Positions 48,495 through 57,931 are shown, counted from the first letter of the stretch. The stretch is DNA of 64,000 bases from an uncultured Clostridia bacterium (GCA_947586185.1 CANPXN010000002.1:105583-169582); one strand, 5' to 3'. A program made the numbers and translations. The notes: generated by a model from the sequence alone, not told the origin.

Positions 48495-49457
48495 ATGATA
48501 AAGAAAATAGGTGTTTTGACAAGCGGAGGAGACGCGCCGGGAATGAATGCTGCTGTTCGTGCGGTTGTAAGAGCAGCTATCAGAAAAGGCATAGAGGTTT
48601 ACGGTATCCGCAGAGGCTATAACGGTCTTATTAACGGTGATATTATAGAGATGAATGAGCGCAGCGTATCCGATATTATTCAGAGAGGCGGAACAATGCT
48701 CTATACAGCAAGATGTCCTGAATTTAGAACTGAAGAGGGCGTTTTGAAGGCTAAGGAAAAGTGTGAGGAGCTTGGACTTGAAGGCATCGTTGTAATCGGT
48801 GGTGACGGTTCATTCAGAGGTGCGGCTGACCTTTCAGCTCACGGCATTCTCTGTGTAGGACTTCCTGGCACAATTGATAATGACATAGCATGTACCGATT
48901 ATACAATTGGTTATGATACAGCAATGAACACAGCTATGGAAATGGTGGACAAGCTCAGAGATACAGCTCAGTCCCATGACAGATGCAGTGTTGTAGAGGT
49001 AATGGGCAGAGGCGCAGGCTATATTGCAGTTAACACAGGCGTTGCCGTAGGTGCGACCTATGTTATCACCAGTGAGATCCCATATGACCTTAATGAAGTT
49101 GCAAAGAAGATGCTTGAATCAAGAAAAACAGGAAAGCAGCACTTTATCATTGTAGTTTCCGAGGGTGTAGGTCATTCAGAGGAAATTGCAAGGGTTCTTG
49201 AAGAAAAGACAGGAATTGAAGCAAGAACAACTATTTTAGGTCATGTACAGAGGGGCGGCGCTCCGACTGTAAGAGATCGTGTTGCAGCAAGCCAGATGGG
49301 CTATTATGCTGTAGAGCTGCTTGCTCAGGGTATCGGCAACCGTGTTGTCGGAATGCAGAAAGGTGAAGTTGTTGATTATGACATTCAGGAAGCGTTAGCT
49401 ATGAAGAAGCCATATGAAGACCAACTTTATCATATTGCTCAGGAAATTGCATTTTAA
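48495..49457 (+). CDS. pfkA: 6-phosphofructokinase
   Basis: IGVLTSGGDAPGMNAAVRAVVR, PGTIDNDIACTDYTIGYDTAMNT. Confidence 0.97.
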   Translation: MIKKIGVLTSGGDAPGMNAAVRAVVRAAIRKGIEVYGIRRGYNGLINGDIIEMNERSVSDIIQRGGTMLYTARCPEFRTEEGVLKAKEKCEELGLEGIVVIGGDGSFRGAADLSAHGILCVGLPGTIDNDIACTDYTIGYDTAMNTAMEMVDKLRDTAQSHDRCSVVEVMGRGAGYIAVNTGVAVGATYVITSEIPYDLNEVAKKMLESRKTGKQHFIIVVSEGVGHSEEIARVLEEKTGIEARTTILGHVQRGGAPTVRDRVAASQMGYYAVELLAQGIGNRVVGMQKGEVVDYDIQEALAMKKPYEDQLYHIAQEIAF

Positions 49458-49481
49458 TTAACTGAGTATCATACGAATATC

Positions 49482-49580
49482 CGCATCAGAGTAGGGAACA
49501 ATGCGTAAAGTGTCCGGCAGACGGGGAGTTGTTGTCGGGACGAAAAGCGCAGCTTGCGGTATTGTTCCCGCATCCCGCTG
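49482..49580 (+). promoter_or_regulatory. Tetrahydrofolate (THF) riboswitch
   Basis: CAGAGTAGGGAACAATGCGTAAAGTGTCC...GGAGTTGTTGTCGGGACGAAAAGCGCAGCTTGCGGTATTGTTCCCGCATCC matches the THF riboswitch conserved core; precedes a folT-like gene. Confidence 0.85.
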
Positions 49581-49640
49581 TATGCATGAAGGACCTTTCA
49601 TTAGCGCGCCTTTGTGCACACAAGCACATAGGAGGTACTT

Positions 49641-50264
49641 ATGAAAGGTTTTTTGTCAATGTTTGTTAAGTCAGCCAGAGAGCTGAAAAGTGTGAAATGC
49701 ATCACGATCACAGGTATTTTTATCGCTGTTTCAATGCTTATTGAAACTTATTCGATAGATTTGCAGTTTGTGAAGATCAACTTTGCATTTCTTGCGATCG
49801 CTGTAATAGGAATGCTGTTTGGACCGACAGTCGGACTTTTTTCCGGATTTGCATGCGATATTGTCGGATTTCTTGTGCATCCTTCCGGAGGCTTTCTTCC
49901 GGCATATATAATTGTCGGAGGAATTCAGGGGCTTATTTACGGACTATGTCTTTATCAGAAAAACGATGGCCATTCAATTGTTGTGAACAGAAAGTCTGAC
50001 GGAAAGCAGATAGACATTACTCTTTATCTCAGAGCAGTGGCAGCAAGGCTTCTTGACGTTATCGTTATCAATCTTCTCATACAGACAAAGCTCAATATGC
50101 ATTATGGGTTTATTCCAAAGCAGGCGTATTCCGAGGCAATAATTGCAAGAACTGCAAAAAATGTAATTGAGCTTGCAGTTGATTTGCCGATGCTGTTTGT
50201 TTTATTACCAATGATGCTTATGGTGTATAGGAGAATAACTGTTTCAGGCAGAGCGCATGCTTAA
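49641..50264 (+). CDS. folT: Folate-specific ECF transporter S component
   Basis: ECF S-component TM pattern, FGPTVGLFSGFACDIVGFLVHPSGGFLPAYIIVGGIQGLIYGL; preceded by THF riboswitch. Confidence 0.88.
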   Translation: MKGFLSMFVKSARELKSVKCITITGIFIAVSMLIETYSIDLQFVKINFAFLAIAVIGMLFGPTVGLFSGFACDIVGFLVHPSGGFLPAYIIVGGIQGLIYGLCLYQKNDGHSIVVNRKSDGKQIDITLYLRAVAARLLDVIVINLLIQTKLNMHYGFIPKQAYSEAIIARTAKNVIELAVDLPMLFVLLPMMLMVYRRITVSGRAHA

Positions 50265-50276
50265 TAATCAGTTTAT

Positions 50277-50306
50277 AAAACGGCGGTATTATTATACTGC
50301 CGTTTT
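50277..50306 (+). terminator. Rho-independent terminator after folT
   Basis: AAAACGGCGGTATTATTATACTGCCGTTTT. Confidence 0.8.
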
Positions 50307-50424
50307 AATTTGCATTTATATACGCATGAAAATCAATTTTTAAAAACTTGATTTCCGTGTTATATACAAATATACTATTGAAATTTTGTGGATTTTGTAG
50401 TATAATAATATATACAAAATTTTT

Positions 50425-51243
50425 TTGAAAGGTTTGTTTATAATGATAAATGTTGGTTTTGTAGGCGCAGGAAATATGGCTACTGCAATTATAAAAGGAA
50501 TTTCCACATGTGCTCTTTCGGATAAAATCAGCCTGTTTGCTGCTGATATTGACAATGAAAAGGTAAATGCCCTTGGAAGCTGCGGTGTAGCTCCATGCAA
50601 GGATGCCGCAGAAATCGCTGAAAAATGCAAGTATATATTCCTCGCAGTAAAGCCCCAGGTGATCGAGGGCGTTCTTGAAAGCCTTATTGGAAAGCTGAGC
50701 GATGAAACAGTTATAATTTCAATTGCTGCGGGAATAAGCGGAGAATTTATTCAGAATAAAACCCAGAGTAATGTCAAGGTGGTTCTGGTAATGCCTAATA
50801 CACCGCTTCTTCTTGGAGAGGGAGCGTCTGCTTTAGCAAAAGTTGATCCTGTAACTGATGAAGAATTTGAGTTCGTTAAGAGTATTTTTGATGCATGCGG
50901 AAAAACAGCAGTGCTTTCAAAGGACAAAATGAAAGAAATTATTGCTGTAAACGGAAGCAGCCCTGCATTTATATATCTTTATGCAAAGGCTTTTATTGAA
51001 TATGCTGAAAGCGTTGGAATCGACGGAGAGGCTGCTAAAATTTTATTTAGCCAGTCGCTTATCGGTTCTGCAAAAATGATAACTGATTCCGGATATTCTG
51101 TTGATGAGCTTATTAAAATGGTTTCTTCACCTGGCGGTACCACCCTTGCAGGCCTTGACGAGCTTTATAAGGGCAATCTTGAGGAGATTACAAAAAAAGC
51201 ATGTGAAAGCTGTACAAGGAGAGCGTACGAGCTGTCAAAGTAG
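50425..51243 (+). CDS. proC: Pyrroline-5-carboxylate reductase
   Basis: VGFVGAGNMATAIIKGI, MPNTPLLLGEGASAL, SPGGTTLAGLDEL. Confidence 0.94.
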   Translation: MKGLFIMINVGFVGAGNMATAIIKGISTCALSDKISLFAADIDNEKVNALGSCGVAPCKDAAEIAEKCKYIFLAVKPQVIEGVLESLIGKLSDETVIISIAAGISGEFIQNKTQSNVKVVLVMPNTPLLLGEGASALAKVDPVTDEEFEFVKSIFDACGKTAVLSKDKMKEIIAVNGSSPAFIYLYAKAFIEYAESVGIDGEAAKILFSQSLIGSAKMITDSGYSVDELIKMVSSPGGTTLAGLDELYKGNLEEITKKACESCTRRAYELSK

Positions 51244-51289
51244 TATAAATTCTTTCTCATAAGCATATCCTTTTAAAAAAAGACAAAGG

Positions 51290-51910
51290 ATGATGAATAT
51301 GAGAAATACGGACAGGCTTGATTATTTATACGAGGGACGAAAGAAGGTTTCTTTCTTTTTTCTTTTGTTTGTTATTATGGCAGGAGTGATCTCCGGAACA
51401 GTTTTAGTATGTGTAAAAAGCGGCTGGGAAGGGTTAAGATCAATTTATGCCAACCAGAATCTTTACAAGCCGGACAATCTTCCGCTGGCTGTAGTTTTTG
51501 CAAGGTCTGCTCTTCCGGTATGCGCTATGCTGCTTGCTATGTTTATTTCAGGCTTTTGCGCATTCGGACAGCCGGTTCAGATGCTTTTTACGGCATATCG
51601 TGGGTTTGCAGTTGGCGTATCGTCAGCTCTTATATATTTGGAGCTGGGTATAAAGGGCTTTCCGGCTGTTTTGTTAATGATACTTCCCTTTGCAGCTGTA
51701 AGCTCCCTAATTGTAATAATTGGCTCACGTGAAGCAATGAGCTTTTCGGGCTGCTTTGCTGATTTTGCATTTGGAAGAAAAACTAATGAAATATGCAGGC
51801 CTGATGTAAGACTGTATGGAATAAAGTTTATTATTCTTATTGCAGCGGCTCTTATTTCGGCAGGGGCTGACAGTGTTATTACATATTTTTTATCCGGTAT
51901 TTTACTTTAG
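51290..51910 (+). CDS. Stage II sporulation protein M-like membrane protein
   Basis: Multi-TM, LLAMFISGFCAFGQPVQMLFTAYRGFAVGVSSALIYLELGIKGFPAVLLMILPFAAVSSL. Confidence 0.65.
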   Translation: MMNMRNTDRLDYLYEGRKKVSFFFLLFVIMAGVISGTVLVCVKSGWEGLRSIYANQNLYKPDNLPLAVVFARSALPVCAMLLAMFISGFCAFGQPVQMLFTAYRGFAVGVSSALIYLELGIKGFPAVLLMILPFAAVSSLIVIIGSREAMSFSGCFADFAFGRKTNEICRPDVRLYGIKFIILIAAALISAGADSVITYFLSGILL

Positions 51911-51937
51911 CAAATAATTCAAGGAGTGTAAAAATTA

Positions 51938-52873
51938 ATGGGAATTTTCGGTTCAAATTATGAAAATGCCGGTTCCGGCATAGCAAAAAATGCCCCGAAA
52001 AAGAAAGGTATACTCAGATTTTTTGAACTGTATTTCAGAAAGTTCTGGAAAATAATAGAAGTGAATATGCTTTATTCACTGTTCTTTATTCCTGTATTGA
52101 TAGGAATATATGCGTTTCTGAATGTGAGCAGCCCTGCGATCCTTATAGCCTTAGAGCTTATATGTGCAGCGGCTTTTGTTCTGACGATCGGTCCGGCAAC
52201 TGCCGCAATGTTTAAGATACTCAGGAATTATACTCTGGAAAAGCATGCGTTTATTTTTTCTGATTTCAAGGAATGCTTTACAAAAAACTTTAAGCAGTCC
52301 TGTGTCGTAGGCATAATAGATGTTGTTATGGCAGCCTCCATTTTGTCGGGAATGAAGGTGTATCCTCAGCTTATGAGCCTTTATGGCAAGGCTCTTGTAA
52401 TACCGTTTATTATTTCAATAAGCGTTGCGATCGTTGTTTCGATGATGAGCTTTTACGCATATCTGATGATAGTGGCGGCAGATCTTTCATTTAAGAATGT
52501 TGTGAAAAATTCTTTTGTTCTGTCCTGTGTGGCTTTGAAAAAAAATCTGCTGACGCTTATTATTTCATTTATTATGGCAGCTATTCCGGCTTTTCTGATC
52601 CTGCATGTAAATATGAGCTTTATGTTCCTGCTGCCCCTTGCTCCGGCATCTATTATAGGATTTGTGATATGCTTTAATTCGTATCCGGTTATTCAGAAGT
52701 ATGTAATAAACCCTTATTATGAGCAGAGGGGAGAGGTGAATCCGGAGCTTGAGTCCTATTCAGGTGATGACGATGAGGTATTGTTTGAAGACAGAGGCGG
52801 AAAGGAAGCTCCTATAAAGAAGAGTAAAAAGGCTGAGAAGAAATACAAGCCTAAGGGAAAAACCATATCCTGA
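51938..52873 (+). CDS. DUF624/YesL-like membrane protein
   Basis: NMLYSLFFIPVLIGIY...GPATAAMFKILRNYTLEKHAFIFSDFKECF. Confidence 0.7.
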   Translation: MGIFGSNYENAGSGIAKNAPKKKGILRFFELYFRKFWKIIEVNMLYSLFFIPVLIGIYAFLNVSSPAILIALELICAAAFVLTIGPATAAMFKILRNYTLEKHAFIFSDFKECFTKNFKQSCVVGIIDVVMAASILSGMKVYPQLMSLYGKALVIPFIISISVAIVVSMMSFYAYLMIVAADLSFKNVVKNSFVLSCVALKKNLLTLIISFIMAAIPAFLILHVNMSFMFLLPLAPASIIGFVICFNSYPVIQKYVINPYYEQRGEVNPELESYSGDDDEVLFEDRGGKEAPIKKSKKAEKKYKPKGKTIS

Positions 52874-52891
52874 CTTTATTTAAAAAAGTAC

Positions 52892-52920
52892 TTTACAAAC
52901 AGGTAAAAATATGGTATAAT
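52892..52920 (+). promoter_or_regulatory. Sigma-A promoter of rpsO (TTTACA-N17-TATAAT)
   Basis: Hexamers with 17-bp spacer. Confidence 0.65.
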
Positions 52921-52928
52921 TTTAAACG

Positions 52929-52998
52929 TGCCATGTACATGGATTAGGGATTAAGCCTTTTATAAGGAATTTGCCCGCCCTATTCTAAGTTATCGGCA
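52929..52998 (+). promoter_or_regulatory. Structured rpsO leader (possible S15 autoregulatory RNA)
   Basis: TGCC(52929-32)/GGCA(52995-98), CCATGTACATGG, TAGGG(52945-49)/CCCTA(52978-82), CCTTTTATAAGG. Confidence 0.45.
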
Positions 52999-53022
52999 TA
53001 GATTATCAAAGAGGTGAATTAA

Positions 53023-53289
53023 ATGTTACTCAAAGAAGAAAAGACAGCCGTTATTGAGGCTAACAAGACACATGAAAATGATACCGGTTCTCCTGAGGTA
53101 CAGATTGCTATTCTTACCAGAAGAATCAATGACCTGACTGAACATCTCAAGGTTCATAAGAAGGATCATCATTCAAGAAGAGGTCTTCTTAAAATGGTAG
53201 GTCATAGACGTAATCTTCTTAATTATCTTAAGAAGAAGGATATTAACAGATACCGTGCAACTATCGAGAAACTCGGTATCCGTAAGTAA
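53023..53289 (+). CDS. rpsO: 30S ribosomal protein S15
   Basis: [51 protein letters not shown]. Confidence 0.98.
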   Translation: MLLKEEKTAVIEANKTHENDTGSPEVQIAILTRRINDLTEHLKVHKKDHHSRRGLLKMVGHRRNLLNYLKKKDINRYRATIEKLGIRK

Positions 53290-53298
53290 TTACGGTTT

Positions 53299-53333
53299 AA
53301 AAGGCAGTCTGGAGAGATCCTTGCTGCCTTTTA
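53299..53333 (+). terminator. Terminator after rpsO
   Basis: AAAAGGCAG...CTGCCTTTT. Confidence 0.75.
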
Positions 53334-53375
53334 AGTGTATCTAAAAGGATTTTTAAATTAAAACAGTAGTGGTTA

Positions 53376-53428
53376 TTTTAGCATTAAACCGTATATTTAC
53401 CGCTTGAATATAGGGTTTATTGCTAAAG
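53376..53428 (+). promoter_or_regulatory. Long hairpin in pnp leader (possible double-strand RNase target)
   Basis: About 20 bp stem with two single mismatches: TTTAGCA/TGCTAAA, TAAACC/GGTTTA, TATATTT/GAATATA. Confidence 0.6.
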
Positions 53429-53456
53429 CTGCTGCTGGAATTTATGGAGGCAGTTT

Positions 53457-55571
53457 ATGTTTGAAAATTACAGAACTTTTGAAACGGAATTTGCAGGCAG
53501 AAAGCTTGTAGTTGAAACAGGAAAAACCTGTGGACTTGCAAACGGTTCATGCTGGGTACGCTATGGTGAAACTGTGGTTATGGCAAATGTGACCGCAAGT
53601 GCAAAGCCAAGAGAGGGAATTGACTTTTTCCCACTTTCAGTTGACTATGAAGAAAAGCTTTACTCAGTTGGAAAAATACCTGGTTCATTTACAAAGAGAG
53701 AGGGCAAGCCGTCTGAAAAGGCAATTCTGACATCAAGAATGGTGGACAGACCTATCAGACCTCTTTTCCCTAAGGATATGAGAAACGATGTATCAGTTGT
53801 AATGACTGTACTTGCAGTTGACCCTGATTGCTCACCGGAAATTACCGGAATGATCGCAACTTCAATTGCAATTTCAATTTCAGATATTCCATGGAAGGGC
53901 CCTATTGCAGGCATTAGCGTAGGCCTTGTTAACGGAGAGATCGTCCTCAACCCTACAGCCCAGCAGCGCCCTGTATCAGACCTCAATCTTACTGTTGCCG
54001 GAACAATGGAAAAAATCGTTATGATCGAAGCCGGAGCAAACGAGGTTGACGATGATACAATGCTCAAGGCTATTATGACAGGCCATGAAGAAATCAAGAA
54101 AATGGTTTCGTTTATAAGCGGCATCCAGTCTGAGATCGGTAAAAAGAAATTTGAATTTGAGTCAATGGAAGTTGACCACGATATGTTTGATGCTATAGAA
54201 AAGTTTGCAGCTGAAAGAGTTAAATTTGCTCTTGATACTGACGATAAGAATGTTCGTGAGGAAAGACTTCAGCCTATAGTTGACGATATTCATGCTGAAT
54301 TTGATGAAAAATATCCTGAGCAGGAAGCTATGATTGATGAATGTATTTATAAGCTTCAGAAGAAGATCGTAAGAAACTGGCTTTATGAGGGCAAGCGTGT
54401 TGACGGACGTGGCATTGACGAGATAAGACCTCTTGCTGCCGAGGTGGGACTTCTTCCAAGAGTTCACGGTTCAGGACTTTTCACAAGAGGACAGACTCAG
54501 GTTCTCACAGTCGTTACTCTTGGTCCTGTAAGCGAGGCTCAGAGGATTGACGGCCTTGATGAAGAAGACTCCAAGAGATATATGCATCATTATAACTTCC
54601 CTTCATATTCTGTAGGTGAAACAAAGCCAAGCAGAGGTCCAGGAAGACGTGAAATTGGTCACGGCGCCCTTGCTGAAAGAGCTCTTGAACCTGTGATCCC
54701 TTCTGTTGAGGAGTTCCCATATGCTTTAAGACTTGTTTCTGAGGTTCTGTCTTCAAACGGATCAACATCTCAGGCTTCAATATGCGGCTCAACACTTGCC
54801 CTTATGGACGCAGGTGTTCCTATCAAGTCTCCTGTTGCAGGTATTTCATGTGGACTTATTACAAAGCCTGACAGTGATGAGTTTATGACTATGGTAGATA
54901 TTCAGGGACTTGAAGACTTCTTCGGTGATATGGACTTTAAGGTAGGCGGTACTAAGAAAGGTATCACTGCTATTCAGGTGGATATCAAGGTTGACGGTCT
55001 TACTCCTGCAATTATTAAAGAAGCTTTTGAAAAGACTCATAAGGCAAGAAATTATATTCTTGATGAGATAATGCTCAAGGCAATTCCTGAATCAAGAAGT
55101 ACAGTAAGTAAATATGCTCCTAAAATGATTCAGACAAAGATCGATCCTGAGAAAATTCGTGAAGTAATTGGTCAGGGCGGTAAGGTTATTCAGAAGATCA
55201 CTGCTGAATGTGATGTTAAGATAGACATTAACGAGGACGGAAATGTATTTATATCCGGAATCAATATGGATAATGTAAACAAGGCGCTTAACATTGTTCA
55301 GACAATTGCAAACGGTCCTGAGGTAGGCGCTATCTATAAGGGCAAGGTTGTAAGAATTATGTCATTTGGCGCATTTGTTGAAATTGCTCCTGGTAAGGAC
55401 GGACTTGTTCATATATCAAAGCTTGACAAGTCGAGAGTTGAAAAGGTTGAGGATGTAGTTTCGATTGGCGATGAAATCGTTGTTAAGGTAGTTGAAATTG
55501 ATAAGCAGGGAAGAGTTAACCTTTCAAGAAAGGACGCTCTTGCTGATATTGAAGCAAAGGCTAATAAGTAA
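53457..55571 (+). CDS. pnp: Polyribonucleotide nucleotidyltransferase
   Basis: RNase PH domains, KH, S1; FPLSVDYEEKLYSVGKIPGSFTKREGKPSEKAILTSRMVDRPIRPLFP. Confidence 0.97.
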   Translation: MFENYRTFETEFAGRKLVVETGKTCGLANGSCWVRYGETVVMANVTASAKPREGIDFFPLSVDYEEKLYSVGKIPGSFTKREGKPSEKAILTSRMVDRPIRPLFPKDMRNDVSVVMTVLAVDPDCSPEITGMIATSIAISISDIPWKGPIAGISVGLVNGEIVLNPTAQQRPVSDLNLTVAGTMEKIVMIEAGANEVDDDTMLKAIMTGHEEIKKMVSFISGIQSEIGKKKFEFESMEVDHDMFDAIEKFAAERVKFALDTDDKNVREERLQPIVDDIHAEFDEKYPEQEAMIDECIYKLQKKIVRNWLYEGKRVDGRGIDEIRPLAAEVGLLPRVHGSGLFTRGQTQVLTVVTLGPVSEAQRIDGLDEEDSKRYMHHYNFPSYSVGETKPSRGPGRREIGHGALAERALEPVIPSVEEFPYALRLVSEVLSSNGSTSQASICGSTLALMDAGVPIKSPVAGISCGLITKPDSDEFMTMVDIQGLEDFFGDMDFKVGGTKKGITAIQVDIKVDGLTPAIIKEAFEKTHKARNYILDEIMLKAIPESRSTVSKYAPKMIQTKIDPEKIREVIGQGGKVIQKITAECDVKIDINEDGNVFISGINMDNVNKALNIVQTIANGPEVGAIYKGKVVRIMSFGAFVEIAPGKDGLVHISKLDKSRVEKVEDVVSIGDEIVVKVVEIDKQGRVNLSRKDALADIEAKANK

Positions 55572-55583
55572 TAACAAAAATAC

Positions 55584-55615
55584 AGCACCCGGCGTAAAAT
55601 CCGGGTGTTTGTTTT
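55584..55615 (+). terminator. Terminator after pnp
   Basis: CACCCGGCGTAAAATCCGGGTGTTTGTTTT. Confidence 0.85.
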
Positions 55616-55630
55616 AAAGAGGTAAATTAT

Positions 55631-56290
55631 ATGACAAAAGAAGAATATATTAAAAAAATGCAGGAGGATGACGAATGGTCGCCTGGCTGGGATGCAATTG
55701 ATGAACAGTTTGATGCTTTATATCCCGGAGTAAAGCCGTATCATTACGGTACAAATATAGAATCAAGGGCTATGTTTGGCGGAAACGAATACCTTGATGG
55801 ATTTTCAATATATGATACAGGCAAGGGATACATGCATATTGTTACATATGGCATGTCTGAGCTGTATGCCGATGAAAATGCCTTTGGTGAAGAATGGAGT
55901 AAATGGGGCTATGAAATGACGTTGAAGCTTAAAGCTAAAACTCCTGATGAATGCCTTTGGGCATTAGATGTGCTTTCAAACCTTGCGAGATATACATTTC
56001 AGTCAGAAAAGTATTTTAAAGCCGGAGATTTTATTCCGGGTAATGGACAGTCACTTCATATTGGTGTTGAATCACGGATTACCGGCTTAGTAGTTATAAG
56101 TGATACCTCGGCTAATACAATAGAAACACTGCATGGCAAGGTCGAATTTTTACAGCTTTTCGGTATCACAGCAGACGAAGCGAATGCGCTCAGGAATGAC
56201 TACACGAATTTCGACATTCTTATCAACAGAATCAGGGAAGATAACCCTGAGTTCGTCATTGATATGGGCAGGACAAAGTCATACTTATAA
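55631..56290 (+). CDS. Suppressor-of-fused (SUFU) domain protein
   Basis: GWDAIDEQFDALYPGVKPYHYGTNIESRAMFGGNEYLDGFSIYDTGKGYMHIVTYGMSELYADENAFGEEWSKWGYEMTLKL. Confidence 0.82.
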   Translation: MTKEEYIKKMQEDDEWSPGWDAIDEQFDALYPGVKPYHYGTNIESRAMFGGNEYLDGFSIYDTGKGYMHIVTYGMSELYADENAFGEEWSKWGYEMTLKLKAKTPDECLWALDVLSNLARYTFQSEKYFKAGDFIPGNGQSLHIGVESRITGLVVISDTSANTIETLHGKVEFLQLFGITADEANALRNDYTNFDILINRIREDNPEFVIDMGRTKSYL

Positions 56291-56366
56291 GTTTTTTAAT
56301 AAAAGCTCTTGACAAGTCGTTATAAATGTTATATAATAAATTACTCTCAAAAATGGAGGTGTATTT

Positions 56367-56831
56367 ATGGGAGCTGAAAATTTTAAGACAATAGCTGAAA
56401 ATCGTAAAGCAAGACATGAATACTTCGTTTTAGAGAGCATGGAGGCTGGTATTGAGCTTGTTGGCACAGAGGTAAAATCAGTTCGTCAGGGGCAGCTTAA
56501 TCTTAAAGATAGTTGGTGTTCTATTGACGGCGGCGAGATCTTTATTAAAGGAATGCACATATCACCTTATGAAAAGGGAAATATATTTAATAAGGATCCG
56601 CTTAGAGTGAGAAAGCTACTGATGCACAGGAAAGAGATCAACAGACTTTTCGGTAAAGTTAAACAGGATGGTCTTACAATTATTCCTCTTTCTGTCTATT
56701 TCAAAGGCTCAAAGGTGAAGGTTCAGCTTGGACTTTGCAAGGGCAAAAAGCTGTATGACAAGCGTGAAGCTGCCGCTCAAAAGGATGCAAAGAGGCAGAT
56801 CGACAGGGCAGTTAAGCTGAAAATTCAATAA
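56367..56831 (+). CDS. smpB: SsrA-binding protein SmpB
   Basis: [40 protein letters not shown]. Confidence 0.97.
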   Translation: MGAENFKTIAENRKARHEYFVLESMEAGIELVGTEVKSVRQGQLNLKDSWCSIDGGEIFIKGMHISPYEKGNIFNKDPLRVRKLLMHRKEINRLFGKVKQDGLTIIPLSVYFKGSKVKVQLGLCKGKKLYDKREAAAQKDAKRQIDRAVKLKIQ

Positions 56832-56844
56832 GGCAGGTATAAAA

Positions 56845-57237
56845 ATGGATTCTATCTGGGAAGCTATGCTTAACGCTGCAAAAGCAGTTCAGAATGAGAG
56901 AAAAATTTCTGATTATGTTACGGCAGGAGAAGTTGCTGCATCCATACTTTCAAAATCCGGGAAAATTTATACGGGCGTTTGCATTGATACCTGTTCAACA
57001 TTGGGGATTTGCGCTGAACGTAATGCTATTTTCAACATGATAACTAACGGAGAGAACCAAATAAGCAAGGTTTTGGCGATACTTACAAATGGTAAAACAG
57101 GTGCTCCATGTGGAGCTTGCCGTGAATTGATGGTTCAGCTTATGCCGGATACCTATAAATCAATTGAAATAATGCTGGATTACGAAAAGGGCAAGATAAT
57201 AACACTTGGTGAACTGACGCCGGAATGGTGGATTTGA
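56845..57237 (+). CDS. cdd: Cytidine deaminase family protein
   Basis: CAERNAIFNMI, APCGACRELM zinc motifs. Confidence 0.85.
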   Translation: MDSIWEAMLNAAKAVQNERKISDYVTAGEVAASILSKSGKIYTGVCIDTCSTLGICAERNAIFNMITNGENQISKVLAILTNGKTGAPCGACRELMVQLMPDTYKSIEIMLDYEKGKIITLGELTPEWWI

Positions 57238-57292
57238 TAAAGATTGTTTTTATTTACTATATAATAATGTATAGTATGATTAGCTATATAAT

Positions 57293-57661
57293 GGGGGCGT
57301 AAAGGTTTCGACGGGGACTTTGAAACACGATAAGCGAGTAGAGCAGGCATATCTCTTTAAACTATTCCACGTTTAAATATAAACGCTAGAAAAAATATTA
57401 CTGTAAGCACAAGAAACTTACAGGTAGCAGCCTAAGTCTGCTTCCGTCCTTTTTTAGAGTACCACGGCTTTTTAAGGGCGTCGATTAGTGGTGAACGTTC
57501 TTCCGAAGCGCTTCGGTCGGATTGAATGTATCAGGAGCTACTGAGCCTATTAGCCTGTTTGTCGGCGGATAGGGGAGGGAATTATAAAAGATAAACTACA
57601 CTCGTAGAAAGTTGTGCGGATTGGTTTTCGGACACGGGTTCGATTCCCGTCGCCTCCACCA
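57293..57661 (+). ncRNA. ssrA: tmRNA (SsrA)
   Basis: GGGGGCGTAAAGGTTTCGACGGGG... to GGGTTCGATTCCCGTCGCCTCCACCA; G3.U pair in acceptor; tag ORF 57385-57435. Confidence 0.97.
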
Positions 57662-57680
57662 ATACAATATTACACAAAAC

Positions 57681-57724
57681 CCTACATCTTTGTAGGCGGC
57701 TTTGCCGTTACGGTTTGGCTGTAA
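57681..57724 (+). repeat. Three consecutive short hairpins downstream of ssrA
   Basis: CCTACA-tctt-TGTAGG; CGGC-ttt-GCCG; TTACGG-tttgg-CTGTAA. Confidence 0.45.
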
Positions 57725-57729
57725 TCAAA

Positions 57730-57761
57730 AAAACAGAGAGTTTTTTGCTCTCTGTTTTTTC
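57730..57761 (+). terminator. Terminator downstream of ssrA
   Basis: AACAGAGAGTTTTTTGCTCTCTGTTTTTT. Confidence 0.9.
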
Positions 57762-57931
57762 TTTATGTACAATATTGACCAATGTTTTAACGGTTGTACT
57801 AACCGTTCTATCCTATTGTTAATATGGGATAGTAATTATACCACATTAGCCGTTGCCATTAGTGTAAGCACCGGCTAAGCCATTGAGAGCCTAAGTAACA
57901 GAACAAATATAAATTTGATATACAAAAAGAC

